DNA of 64,000 nt from Circinella umbellata. Its lineage: Eukaryota; Mucoromycota; Mucoromycetes; Mucorales; Lichtheimiaceae. The stretch is taken from contig JAIWNF010000014.1 in the NCBI GenBank assembly GCA_025093555.1, positions 186,001 through 250,000 on the forward strand. The letters run 5' to 3'. Of this stretch, positions 12,963 to 24,114 are shown in pieces. A program made the translations under genes and the position numbers. The notes below the pieces were generated by a model that had not been told where the DNA came from, did not search any database, and saw only the letters and a list, made by a program, of their open reading frames with translations. Within the stretch, counting starts at the first letter, position 1, and every line of letters begins with the position of its first letter.

Positions 12963-13510
12963 ATGAGATCTACAGCACTACGATTAGCGAGTCAAGTAAA
13001 GACACCACCACCTGTACCTCGATTTTTCAAGGATCCACAAATGTCATTAGCTCATGTATATATCCTGTTACTTTTTTTAAATTTCTGGACAAACAAACAG
13101 TGTGCTAATCAATCAGAACATTGTTCATAAAATGTAGTTCATGATAAAGGGACAAGTTATTTCACTTTATCGTCAAATCTTGCGTTGTGGCAAAAGTAAT
13201 AAACAAAATAATGGGCTTTCAAACTGTATAATATGTTGAATATTAGGCTAATTAACGATTATATATAGAACTGGATAAACGAGATAAACAAGAAATCCGA
13301 GACTTTGCTCGTGCTGATTTCGAAAGATATCGAAATGAAAAGGATCTGGTAAATAATGCACAAAAAAACGAAATGGATAGGCATCGGGAAAATTTACTAA
13401 CGACCTCGTACAAAACAACTTAGGATAAGATCCGTTCCTTATTATCATCAGGAAAACAACAAATGCATTCACTTCAAGCATCAGTACAATTAGCTCATGC
13501 CGATAAATAG
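12963..13510 (+). CDS. LYRM2: LYR-motif protein, LYRM2-like (mitochondrial)
   Basis: Four small exons: 12963-13055, 13138-13195, 13269-13348 and 13424-13510 (318 nt, 105 aa). Every exon is under 100 nt, so no single frame reveals the gene. The N-terminus (MRSTALRLAS) is basic and free of acids, fitting import into mitochondria. The LYR tripeptide is at residues 41-43 within VISLYRQILR. It is followed by RDKQEIRDFARADFERYRNE, the arginine/phenylalanine-rich second helix of LYRM proteins, and a final helix with LLSSGKQQMHSLQ. This pattern and the length match animal LYRM2, linked to respiratory complex I assembly. LYR proteins bind acyl-carrier protein and help complex or Fe-S assembly. Assignment to LYRM2 rather than another LYR paralogue is fairly secure but not proven. 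It converges with the glucosidase gene; the stops are about 92 bases apart. Confidence 0.82.
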
Positions 13511-13602
13511 ATTATATCCATCTGTAAATTTATTTAAATATAATAATTATTTTTTCTTTATTTTATTGTTGGTTATTATTTGTACATTTATTGTTGTTGT
13601 TT

Positions 13603-16600
13603 TTATGCTACCGCAATAGTCCATCCACATTCTGCAATTGATGTCTTTGGATCCTTAATAGAAATCTTAGCATGAGCAGAGTTATATTCAAACACAAGAT
13701 TTTCTTTTACATCATTCGATTCAGCTTGGATTCCATTTGGTTTCTTAGATACACCAAGAATATGAATTCTTTCAATCCGTAAAGACTTCATATCTTTTGC
13801 ATATTGCTGAGCTGCTTTACTGTTGGGATCAGCATGGATGTTTTCACATGTCAATGCACCATTACTATAGTTAAATTTGGTGTGGATGTATGCACCTGTT
13901 CCATAATCATATGTTTCACCATCATCCACATACAATGTGCCTTCAGCATTACCCTGTTTGATCATAACATTTTTAATCAGAGAAAATAATCCATCTTTTG
14001 GCAACACAAAGAACAGTCATAAGTATAAAACCATTGTTTACCTGGGTATCAAGAGCAATGACCAAAGTGAACGGATCAAGTTTCATGCTATGAGAGCTAC
14101 GACGGACACGTTCTCTACGAGGAATAATATTACCACCACGATAGTATGCAGGAATCTTGCCGAGTGGTGCATTGACATTATGACGACCAGTGAGTTTCAC
14201 GACGGCATGAGTAAGTGTGTCATACCATGGCTATTATAACGAAAATGCGTTTCATTTGTCAGTCAAAAAACATTTCTCCTCTATCCTTTATCCTCTCAAC
14301 ATTTTCTCATTTCCTAATTGTGTATAAAATAAACTTTACCTCGTCACCAGCAAAGTAAACTTCTGTGCTAGTTGCTCCTTCCACGGTGACAGGTTTGACC
14401 ATAATACCAGAACCAAGCATGAATTGATCTTCGGTAACAAATAAACTTTCGTCATCAGGGAATTCCATAAACATGGGACGCATCATAGGAGTTCCCACTT
14501 GCGAAGCATCATAGAATAAAGTGTACCAATAAGGTAAAAGAGCGTAGCGTTCACGTAAAGCAGCTAACGTCATGCTACGATAGGGTTCTGGAACAAGATA
14601 AGGTTCACGTCGTTTGGTATCAATGTGGGCATGACCACGGAAGAAAGGTTGATATACAGCAGCTTGATACCATCGAACAAGTAACTCAGATGTTGGGTTG
14701 TTGAAAAATCCAGGAACATCAGCACCAGTAAATACAATACCACCCATACCATTTGTCAAAGACATTGGGTTTGAGTAGTAAAGAGCATCCCAATCAGCCA
14801 TGTTATCACCAGTCCAAACAGCACCATAACGTTGTGCACCAGCATAGAAACCTCGAGTAAGTACAAATGGACGATGTTCAACTGCTGTACGTTCACGAAC
14901 TCCATCAGAAGTGCTTTGAAACTATATATAGACGTATGTATACGGGCAACAATAAATAAATGATTTGATATTGTTGCAATAATAATAATAATAACTTACA
15001 GAAAGCAAACTGTAGAGATTATGCAACACACGATGTTCCCAGTTCCCATGATGAATCATTTCCTTTTGCATAGTAATTTCAGGACCATTAAAAACAGAAG
15101 GTTCATTCATGTCGTTCCAAACATGTACGTTTTCTTGGGTGCCGATAAATTTGTTGAACTTGAATTGTTCCTTCCACCATTCACGAGCTTCAGGATTATA
15201 AAAGTCGACCCAAGAAGATTGGCCAGGCCAACACCAAGCTTCGTAATCATTACCATTGGGCTGTTTGACAAATAATCCATCCTTCTTTGCTTCTTCACAA
15301 ATACGATAGTTATCAGCACGTTTAATATGAGGATCAATGATGACAACAAGCTTTTTTATGTAAACCAAATAGTGTTAGTTACTCCATATTACATGATGCT
15401 CATGCACCTTTCTTTATTTTTACCTTTCGACCCTTGCTGTCAAGGACTTGTTCCATCTTTATAGGTTCAGGAAATTTATTGTTTTCCCATGTAAAGTATT
15501 TTCTGTCATCTGTGTATTCGATATCTAACCAAATAACATCATAGGGCATATCGTGTTCATCAAATTGACTGTCAACATCCAAAACATCCTTTTGGTTGAT
15601 ATAATTCCAACGGCATTGATGGTAACCAAGAGCAAATTGCTGAGGGAGCATAGGAGTACCAGTCAGTTTGGTATATTGACGAATAACATCCTTGGTCGTT
15701 GGACCAAAGAATACAAATACATCAAGAACGCCAGCTTCTGATATCCAATGTGTATGTGTTGAAGTCTTATCACTACTCTTTTTGCCAAAGCTCAACACCT
15801 TTTGAACGGAGCTCTAAAAAAGTTATTATATATAAAGCAAAGATAGTTAGACGTACTTGATTCTTGTAAGGATTTGTTTTATATGACATATTAGATAACC
15901 TTTTTCGTACCTTTTCTTCGCTCTTGGACTTTACGATATCGACCCATGTTTCGGATGGGTTCATCCAGAAGACACCAGCTGACTGGCCCACTCGATGAGC
16001 AACCATGAAAGGTACTGCACCATACAAAGAGGTTGGACTATCTACTGCATATTCAAATACATCTGTGTTGTATAAGCGATAAGGATCAGTATATGCATTA
16101 TCACCGCCTCGAGTTTCTTTAAGTGATAGACTGGACGCATGTTCCTAAACAAAGTGAATAGGTTTAACACCATGTTAAATAACCCAAATATAATCTTTTT
16201 GCTACACACATATATATACACATATGAAATACAAAGCAACTTACTGGAATACCATAAACATGTCCAAAGTCATGAAACGTGATATCCATAGCAATGCTTT
16301 CTGGTCCATTGGGTTTTGGATCCGTCCAGGTCTTGAAAGATTCCTCCCATGACCCACTTTCCCAAGGTGCTTCTTTCTCTTCAGTGGATTCACTATCTTT
16401 GTCGTGTTGGATCATTTTGGGTTTATGAGACTCCTTAGTTCGAAGATGTTCGAAGTTAAAAAGACCTCGATTGTTGAGCGAAATAACAGGTGAATCATTC
16501 ACAAGAAATTCGAGTCGAAGTGGATTAGGATGAATAACAATTTTACGCGTTTTATCGTCATTCATGGTTATAGTAACAACACCTTCAGGGCTTGTTTCCA

Positions 16601-17021
16601 CGTTGTTTTTATCTAATCCTTCTTGAAGTACAGGTTCAGCTTGTAGGGTATGTTTTCCATGACCATCGTAGCGAGGCTTGATAGGTTGCTTTTCATTGAC
16701 ACGGACACGTGCTGTGTTGTCTTGCAAAAGGTACACATCCAGAGTCAATAAAATATCAGATTCTGTATTTTTTACGTCGGCATAAATATGTGATTTTTCG
16801 GTTCGTACACTATCTGTAATGAGCGTATAAGGTGATTGAAAAGAATCGCCAGTTTCGGTCACTATATCGGCATAAGCTCGATTACGACGACAGAATCCGG
16901 ATTGTGCACATGTTTTAAAATCATCTTTCTTCATGGCAAGTGTTGTCGTAGTTAATGTAAACACAAGACCAATTGTGAAGAGGACATGAAACCTTGAAAG
17001 GCAACGTTGTCCCCATTTCAT
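13603..17021 (-). CDS. ROT2: Glucosidase II alpha subunit (ER alpha-glucosidase, GH31)
   Basis: Trims the two inner glucoses from N-glycans in the ER during the glycoprotein folding cycle. Seven exons on the minus strand: 17021-16245, 16144-15911, 15813-15424, 15350-15000, 14921-14340, 14230-14042 and 13953-13603 (2874 nt, 957 aa, close to animal GANAB). All exon junctions are phase 0. The start is the ATG at 17021; the frame extends slightly upstream only through a TTG. A hydrophobic signal peptide lies at about residues 10-29, then the mature N-terminus with a CxxSxFCRRNR-type motif. The catalytic nucleophile is D547 in WNDMNEP and the acid/base is D623 in VWTGDN; HIDTKRREPYL and WYQAAVYQPFFRGHAH are also GH31 markers. 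There is no HDEL at the C-terminus, as expected, because the beta subunit supplies ER retention. The last acceptor was chosen at 13953 so that ALDTQ joins GNAEGTLYVDDGE. Confidence 0.95.
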
Positions 17022-17743
17022 TTTGAAAACTACAAAATTGTACAAAGTTGACAAATAAGAAAGAGTTAGAGTGAGCTTTAAAGGGGAGGATTAATTAATG
17101 CCACGTAGTCAAATAGTCGCTTAGTCGGGTCCTTTTTTTTTCTTTCCATGTCAGCCAATTAAATCAATATTTTATATTCCTGTTTCAATGGAAAATTATC
17201 ATTATAGTATGAACTAGATCCAGTTAACCACCATTTATTAATCATTGTATATTATCGAGAGTAAGTATGAGTATAACGTGTCTGATTGATAAATAAATGA
17301 AAATAGTAACAAAGAGAAAGGCCATCCAAATTCAGCTGATCCATCATGTATTGTGGTTAATATGTAACTTTCCATCAACGTACCAACAACAATAACAATA
17401 ACAATAACAATACTTAGCAAATATCATGTGGTTTATAGTATTCTCAAGTATAAATAAACTAATGAGTCGTGTGAGAAAAAAAGAGCGGGATAGATTTTTT
17501 TTATACATCCAATGAAAGTAGATGAACTTCAATGCGCCATATTACGCAAAATAGATCAGGAAAGACAACTGGCATGACCAGATAGTACTTTTCATTGTGT
17601 ATGAGCTTTGAGATATACTTTTGACTCTCCGAGATGCATTATAATGAGACAGACTTTTATTTTTATTTGTTTGTTTCTTTTTCTTCTTTTTTTTTATTTT
17701 ACTCTCGTTTTTATCATTGTTCAAACATAATATATATTTAAAC
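17022..17743. promoter_or_regulatory. Divergent intergenic region between glucosidase II and DinB-like genes
   Basis: About 720 bases separate the two start codons, so both promoters must lie here. A CCACGTAGTC motif at about 17101 contains the CCACG core found in unfolded-protein-response elements, but a single core match is weak. Short (ACA/ATA)n-type runs occur at 17387-17412. Confidence 0.3.
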
Positions 17744-18815
17744 ATGGCATCATCTGGATATATGGGGACAACTCCACTCAATCAACAAACTATCATTTAC
17801 ACAGCTACAAACCAGTTATTACAGCAAGTGATTGATTTACTTCAACATCTTCCTGATGGTGATGCTTATACACGACCATCTATAGTGATGCCAGGAGGAA
17901 CTATTGGTAAACATATAAGGTAACTAATTTTTATTTAAGAGTTACTTATATATATATCGATCAAAAGAAACCAAAAAGGGAGGTTTATATATAGATGGGA
18001 AGAGGAGAACAATGGTTATTCATGACGTATATGCTATTTCGCAAAACACCCGAGTATAGACACGTGTATGATCATTTCAATCTTTTACTCGCTAGTAACC
18101 CTGAATTAAATCAGCAGCAACATCACAAAGATGATATATGGACCATCGATTTTGACGCCCGTTCACGTGATGTAAGTTAAAGTATATATTTTTATATATC
18201 TGGTCAAAAAGTGAATAGTTAGAGAAAGAAATAAAGGGAGAAAGGTAGTGTGAATTGTTCAGAGCATGAGTCGTGATGTGAGTAACAACATAAACACCCG
18301 AGGAAGAATTTCTTAAAATTGACATTCGATTTGGTACAACTTTAACAGCAACCAATGGAAAGAGACCGTCGGGAAGCCACTTCTTGTTTTCGTGATATGC
18401 AAAATAAGTTTAAAGATATTGAAAATAAAATACCATTAGATACTCCAGTAAGACTTGCTGCGACAATTGATCCATCTTCAAATATTCCTAGAGCTAGGTT
18501 CAACTCATCGTATGACCGAGAACTTTGGTATTGCTGTATGCATGCGGTAAATATTTTATCTTCGTCTTACTTGGTGTTAACATACACAACATATACGCGC
18601 CAGTATTTTTCTCTCTTTTATGAAACTTAAAAATATAGGTAACACAATTGTTTACTCTCAAATATTGTTAGATTCATCATTATGCTGCAATCAAAGCAAT
18701 CTGTATTGAAAATAACATACCAGTGACCAGTAACTTTGGTATGGCACCTTCGACTACCCAGCACCTCCAACATCTCCAGCAACAGCAACGCGCGAAAATA
18801 TCTGGTCATCTTTAA
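17744..18815 (+). CDS. DinB-like domain protein of unknown function
   Basis: Four exons: 17744-17919, 18060-18171, 18349-18546 and 18672-18815 (630 nt, 209 aa). The fold is recognised from the metal-binding pattern of DinB/YfiT-type four-helix proteins. GKHIRHVYDHFNLLL near residue 60 gives the first histidines (H60, H64). DFDARSRDQPMERDRREA near residue 95 matches the conserved acidic/arginine loop. HAIHHYAAIKAIC at about 161-173 gives the second histidine group (H164, H165). Bacterial members use a His triad to hold zinc or nickel and often act as thiol transferases. The fungal protein's substrate is unknown. The C-terminus becomes Gln/His-rich (QHLQHLQQQQ). Open frames of the first intron (17920-18059) are not coding: reading through would hit a stop. 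Confidence 0.72.
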
Positions 18816-18948
18816 CATATGTGTATAAAAGTTATTATTACCCTATTCTTCTCCTTCCTAATAAAATATCAGTACCATCGCACAAAAACTGAATTTATTA
18901 TATATTTAGCGACACAGTTAAATGCTCACTTCGTTGAATATTTAATAT

Positions 18949-19012
18949 TTTTAATATTTTTAATATTTTTAATATTTTTAATAGTTTTAATAGTTTTAAT
19001 AGTTTTAATAGT
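18949..19012. repeat. 10-base minisatellite in two sequence variants
   Basis: A block of about three to four TAATATTTTT units is followed by a block of four TAATAGTTTT units, then a T run. The two variants are segregated, not mixed, which suggests expansion by slippage from two founder units. Confidence 0.85.
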
Positions 19013-21611
19013 TTTTTTTTTTTTACATAGATTTGCTTATTTTTGTATCTAAAATCTTTAATCACATGATTACCGCTTTAATATCCTCCGAGAATATAGC
19101 AGTGGTAATTTATCACAGGCAAATAAATTATGCAGGATACATCTTCTGTAAAAAGGATTAATAGACAAATCACCTGGTCTTCAGTATCTTTTTTATGTAT
19201 CATTTTACAATAATTTTAATTTTATGGCCGCATCACACCGTACAAGACCTGTTTTCGTGTGGTGCCTATCCCTCAACATCAGCTATCAGTTTTTCTCGCG
19301 AGAAAAAAAACATTGTAATGGGTCAACATTATGGTATTGTAATCTGGTTGACGACCTCAATATATGATTAAAAAAAGCAAAGAATAGTTATGTATATGGG
19401 TTTTTCAGAGACCAGCCTCAAATGAACTGTATGCATATTTTTTACAATCTTTGTCTAGGTTTAAAAATCATAGATATTGCACATATACAACCATACTTTA
19501 TCGTATTTAATATAAAATACTGGCTATGGTAGAGCCATTATTTACTTTATTCATCACTGTGTTCCAGAAAAATCCTTTGATTTTCTAGCTCAATGATGTG
19601 GTTGTATAAATACGTCCGTATTTGTTTAATGCTAACCAATATAATATACTTTATATATGAGTATTATAGAATGATATTAAGTATACAATAACCTTACAAC
19701 TAATACGACACTTAATTTTACTACGTACGCATACGTATTCAAATTTAATCTTTTCATTTTTCTCTGTAACTATATACTACGTAAGTGAGTAACGTGAATG
19801 ATTTACTGTGAATAATTGAATCAAACTTTAAAAAGAACAAGAAAATGTGTAAGACTTATTGCTTATTACACTCTTTAATTTTTTATACGAATGTAGCCAA
19901 GTATTATATATGCAAGTGGTGTTGGCATTGATTGGTTGAGCTTTATATATCAGTTTATGAACGCATGCTTAGCATTCTTCTTATCATGTATAATAATAAA
20001 TCACTAGCCACTCGTTAAACGTTGCTATCATTACTATAGGATATACTGTATCTTATTTATTTATATGTATTATTTACCTTCTTTCCTCCTTATTATTTGT
20101 TACCAGATATACGGAGTATGTAGCTCTACTTCAACCTTTCTCTCTCCCCGTTCTTCAATTTAAATTGTGAAGTTGTGTTGCAGGAGACTTCCTAATTATT
20201 TTTTAAATAAGTCTCCTTTAAGTTGCATGACTGAAGTTCATTTCAACTTCTTCAACCTCCCTAATAAATAATATAATGTGTGCATATCTTATTATTAAAA
20301 TGAGCCAAAGATAAATGATAAGATATGTTCTATTATTATTTAGTACTGTGATAAAAATAAACTGCAAAACCATATTTATAGAAAAGTTAACCAAATACAC
20401 TCTTCCGTGCAAAGATAAGTAACAACGATATAATAACATCCAGCTTTCTAGTGATATGCATATGCATTTATGCACATAATGTTATTCTATAGATGGTCAT
20501 TAAACACCTTTGACAGTTCTTTCCACTTTATTAAAGTCGATTATACGTAAAATGAACTTTCCTAGATTGGAATGAGACCTACTTGAATCATGGTCTAGAA
20601 GCTTTTTGTTTTTGTTTTTATTTTTTCAGCAAGGAGATATTAATATTACGTATGTATAAAATTTTTGTCACTGGTTGAGTATTACTTATTTGCTAAGATC
20701 CTGTATGTTATAAAAACGCTTTCCTACAATAATAACTCCAATATTAAAAAAAAAAACAAGTAAAACATAATATGACAATATCATCAATGGCTTCATCTGA
20801 TCTGCTTTTTTCATTTCCCCTTCCCTCCTCTTCTTCATATTTAGTCATATAGCTATGTTCCTTGTTTAGAGAACAGCCCAACAGCTTACTAATACTGCAC
20901 AGCACTTAACCTTTTTTATTTAAACTTGTTGCCTGTTTCTTGCCAGATCGTTAAACTCCTTCTTTGTCAATGTTGATCACTGTTTTTATAGCACACAGAC
21001 ATTAATATAACTACAAAATCTTTGCGATCCTATTATTTATAATAGTAATTTGAAGCATTCGTTTGATTTTCTTGAACTGGTAAAAAAAAACCTGATTCGC
21101 CGCCCATTTATATTTCAAGCATCCGCTCAAATAATACATGTTTTTAGTTTCGTTCGTTTTCGACCTTCCCCTTAATATTCAAGATATATATATAAAAAAA
21201 GAGTAGCATACTACTTTCTAAGGAAGATATTAAGTATAGCTTTTCAATAGGGTATAAGGAGTCAAAAAAAATTGTTGACTCTGGTTTGATTTTTTTTATT
21301 GCTACAATAATTCACTGATTCTTCGTATGTCTAATATATAGCGTGACTAAAAACGTAATAGGCATCTATACTGCGTGTAATTATATATTCCTAAACCGGC
21401 CTATTTTTATCATTATTAAGTAGCTATACGTTTAAACCATGAGTCGATCACTTTTTCTTTTTTTGCATAGAGCGATCTGCCAATGCCCCGAAAAAAGATC
21501 ATTAGATTAAAATAAAGTAGGAACGTACCTATCTTTTTCATTGTACACACTTTAAAATAAAATATAAATGTCCACTTTTTTGCATCTTCTTCCTTTCATT
21601 ACTTTTCGCTG

Positions 21612-21614
<3 letters not shown>

Positions 21615-21684
<70 letters not shown>
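21615..21684. repeat. (CT)35 tract in the 5' leader of the secreted-protein gene
   Basis: Seventy bases of perfect CT dinucleotide end 51 bases before the ATG at 21736. Pyrimidine (GAGA-type) tracts are common in fungal core promoters and 5' leaders. The run is in an open frame reading Ser-Leu repeats from an ATG at 21568, but a signal peptide directly after 21736 favours the later start. Confidence 0.9.
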
Positions 21685-21686
<2 letters not shown>

Positions 21687-21735
21687 CACTCTCATTCACT
21701 CGCCCACTCACTCACACAAAATACAAAATACAAAA

Positions 21736-22983
21736 ATGTTAAGCTCTAATTACTTTATTACCCTTTACTTTTTATTGCTCTTAATTACCTGTACTGCTTT
21801 CGCTATACCCGTCGACGAACAAATTGCTTCTGTTGCTGCTAATAATAATAACAATCCAGCAACTGACGCCACTGACAATGCTAATAATTCCAAAACCAAT
21901 CCTTCGCCCGCCTTGGCTGACAAGAACTTACCGGAATCAGAAAAACAACAAAATGCTGATAAGAAAGACGTCTCGCCATCCAAAAAGCACGAAACCACAG
22001 ATGATACAACTCCAGCAGAGCAAAAAAGCCCACTTGTCAAAATCAAAAACGCAGATGATTTTTGCTTTTTCTTACCATCAGAGCCCAATCAAGAAGTAGC
22101 TCCAACCGAAGATTACGGTGTTGCTCATTGTACGTCCAGTGATGTTATCGAAGGAAATAAAGTTTTCCCAGATGGATTTATTACAAAGATGCACTACAAT
22201 AAAACGTCGACCTATGTACAAGTTACGGGCTATTTGGATTCAGAAAAATATGGTCTTTTGGCCAATGACGAAGGTGGTCAGGTATGTAAATAATCATAAT
22301 CATAATCATAATAACAGAGAAAAAAATAAGAATATAAGCATTTTTTTTTGAGAGCCTATTATTAATTGATCATGTGCTTGAACAATCTGTTTTACAGTAT
22401 GATAATCATAACAAAGGAAAACCAATTGGCGCCAAATGTGATGGCTATCCTCATTTTGTTAATCTAGTGGAGCCTGCAAATCAACGTTTCTGCATTCGAT
22501 GCTGCGAGTTCAAGGTATGAAAACTCACATTTGTTTTAGAGAAAAAGCAATAAAAGTAATAAAAATAACCATCATTCATATTAATTTATTCCTCTTCACG
22601 TATCTTTTTAACAGGCTGACTGTAACACTGGAAGATCCCAATATGGATGTATCAATGTTATACCTGGAGACTATTCTGATGACGAATTGGTTAAAAAAGT
22701 TTTTGGTGATGTAATTAATCAAGAAGAACATATGGATAGTTCACCATCATTGCAACATCAAGTTGATGCTCTTGTTGAACTCGCATCACAATCAACCACC
22801 GACTCTAAAAAAATGAAAGCTGAATGGCAGATGTTTATCCAACAACTCATGTCCACCTATCCTAGTGAAATTGATCAGCTTAGTCGTGCATCACAAACAA
22901 CAGACTGGTTTACTACCGTTCCTCAATGGTGGTACTTTTTAACCCAACTTTCAGTTCAAATTCATAATAATGAAGAAGAATAG
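21736..22983 (+). CDS. Secreted cysteine-containing protein, conserved fungal family, function unknown
   Basis: Three exons: 21736-22281, 22398-22514 and 22615-22983 (1032 nt, 343 aa), all joined in phase 0. A strong signal peptide (FITLYFLLLLITCTAFA) ends at about residue 22. A low-complexity Asn/Lys/Ser/Pro spacer follows (about 30-100). The folded domain starts at DDFCFFLPSEPN, then HCTSS, GFITKMHYNKTSTYVQVTGY and, after the introns, KPIGAKCDGYPHFVNLVEP, RFCIRCCEFKADC and SQYGCINVIPGDY. The cysteine spacing suggests several disulfides. I recognise this arrangement from secreted or cell-wall proteins of zygomycetes and basidiomycetes whose activity is not established. The C-terminal 100 residues are helical and Gln-rich. 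N-glycosylation sequons such as NKTS are present. Confidence 0.78.
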
Positions 22984-24114
22984 TTAACCTGTAACTATTT
23001 TCAACTTACAAAGTAATAATAATTTTTCTTTAATTTTATATATTTATTTATATTTATTATTTTTTATAAGTCATGTTGTTAAAGTAAAGAAAAAATGTAG
23101 TAAAAAAAAGTGTATCGCTTATTATACAATCAATATAATTCTTTTTGTTTACTATCAATATCAATGGGAAATACAATTATTTAATGATATATATCTAAAA
23201 GTTACAAAGATATAATGCTTACCAAGTAAGACAGGCCAATGCTTCTTCCCACCAACCTGGATAAAAAAAAATTGGTTCCTTGTGGATGGTCTCTGCCATA
23301 CAATGCCGTTGCGCAGCTTTTTTTACAAAATGGGAAAACGTTACAACGATATAAAGTTTGAGTATCCACAAGGAACCACCCAGGAGGCTTAAGCCCAGGG
23401 GATTTTGAAGATTGTGCCAGCTGTCTTGGGAACTACAGTCATATTAAAGAAATACATGTCATTGTTAGTAAAAAAATATAAAGTATCCTGACACTTGGAT
23501 GTACCAACTATCTCAAAAAAATGGAGTATCGTCTAGAATAAGATGTTTCTGTGAAGGTAGCTTCATGTAGTTTTATAATCGGGCTAAGAAATCCCATCCA
23601 ACTTTATGAGAATCTCTTATAGCAGGTTGTTCCATATCTTGTGTTCTGGATGGATTAAATATTACTTCTTCTTTTCGTTTTCAAACTCAGTAGCTACGCT
23701 ACCACTTCCTGACGCTGATAAGGATCTGTTACAAAATTCCTGTAGAAACAAGTAATATTATAGATAATAAGAGATAGTTTGAGGTTCGAGTGTTTTAGGA
23801 GCGATATAAAAAAAAAGGTACAGCCAGACTCTGTTTGTCATGTCGCTCTTTTAAAAAGTACATCTTTTTGATTGTACACCTTTTTTAGTGACACCAATCT
23901 AGAAATCAAAAAATATATAATCATGCCAGCAAAAGTTATAACTTATGCGAAATTTTCGAACAATGCAATTTCCTTTTTTGTATGTGACTGGCAAATACTA
24001 TTTGTGATGTCATCCTTAGCGACAACATTTTTGTTCGCCTCCGGAATTTCAAGGTTCGGTTTTTTTTTTTTTTTTCTGACTTTGACATCTCTCCCAATCG
24101 TCAACCATCGCAAC
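22984..24114. other. Intergenic with a long imperfect hairpin
   Basis: Contains the inverted repeat at 23256-23384. From 23880 to 24115 is the upstream region of the EF-Tu gene, with a T run at 24060-24075 and a short TTTGACATCTCTCCCAATCG leader. The plus frame from 23872 runs into the EF-Tu exon but its added part is not conserved-looking. Confidence 0.5.
23256..23384. repeat. Imperfect inverted repeat able to form a long stem-loop
   Basis: GGTTCCTTGTGGAT at 23274-23287 is exactly complementary to ATCCACAAGGAACC at 23364-23377. The outer CCTGG (23256-23260) can pair with CCAGG (23380-23384) across small bulges. The enclosed 76-base loop is more GC-rich than its surroundings. Confidence 0.55.

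Larger units (their letters stand above)
18816..21735. other. Long intergenic region
   Basis: No gene is supported across about 2.9 kb. It holds the 10-base minisatellite at 18949-19012. The final 500 bases are the promoter and 5' leader of the secreted-protein gene, with a TATATATATAAAAAA tract near 21185 and the CT run described separately. Confidence 0.55.

Noticed and set aside
17042..17054. Longer N-terminus for glucosidase II starting upstream of 17021
   Set aside because: The extension starts at TTG, not ATG, and the signal peptide follows the ATG at 17021.
21568..21735. Ser-Leu repeat N-terminal extension of the secreted protein
   Set aside because: It is the translation of the CT microsatellite; a proper signal peptide starts right after the ATG at 21736.
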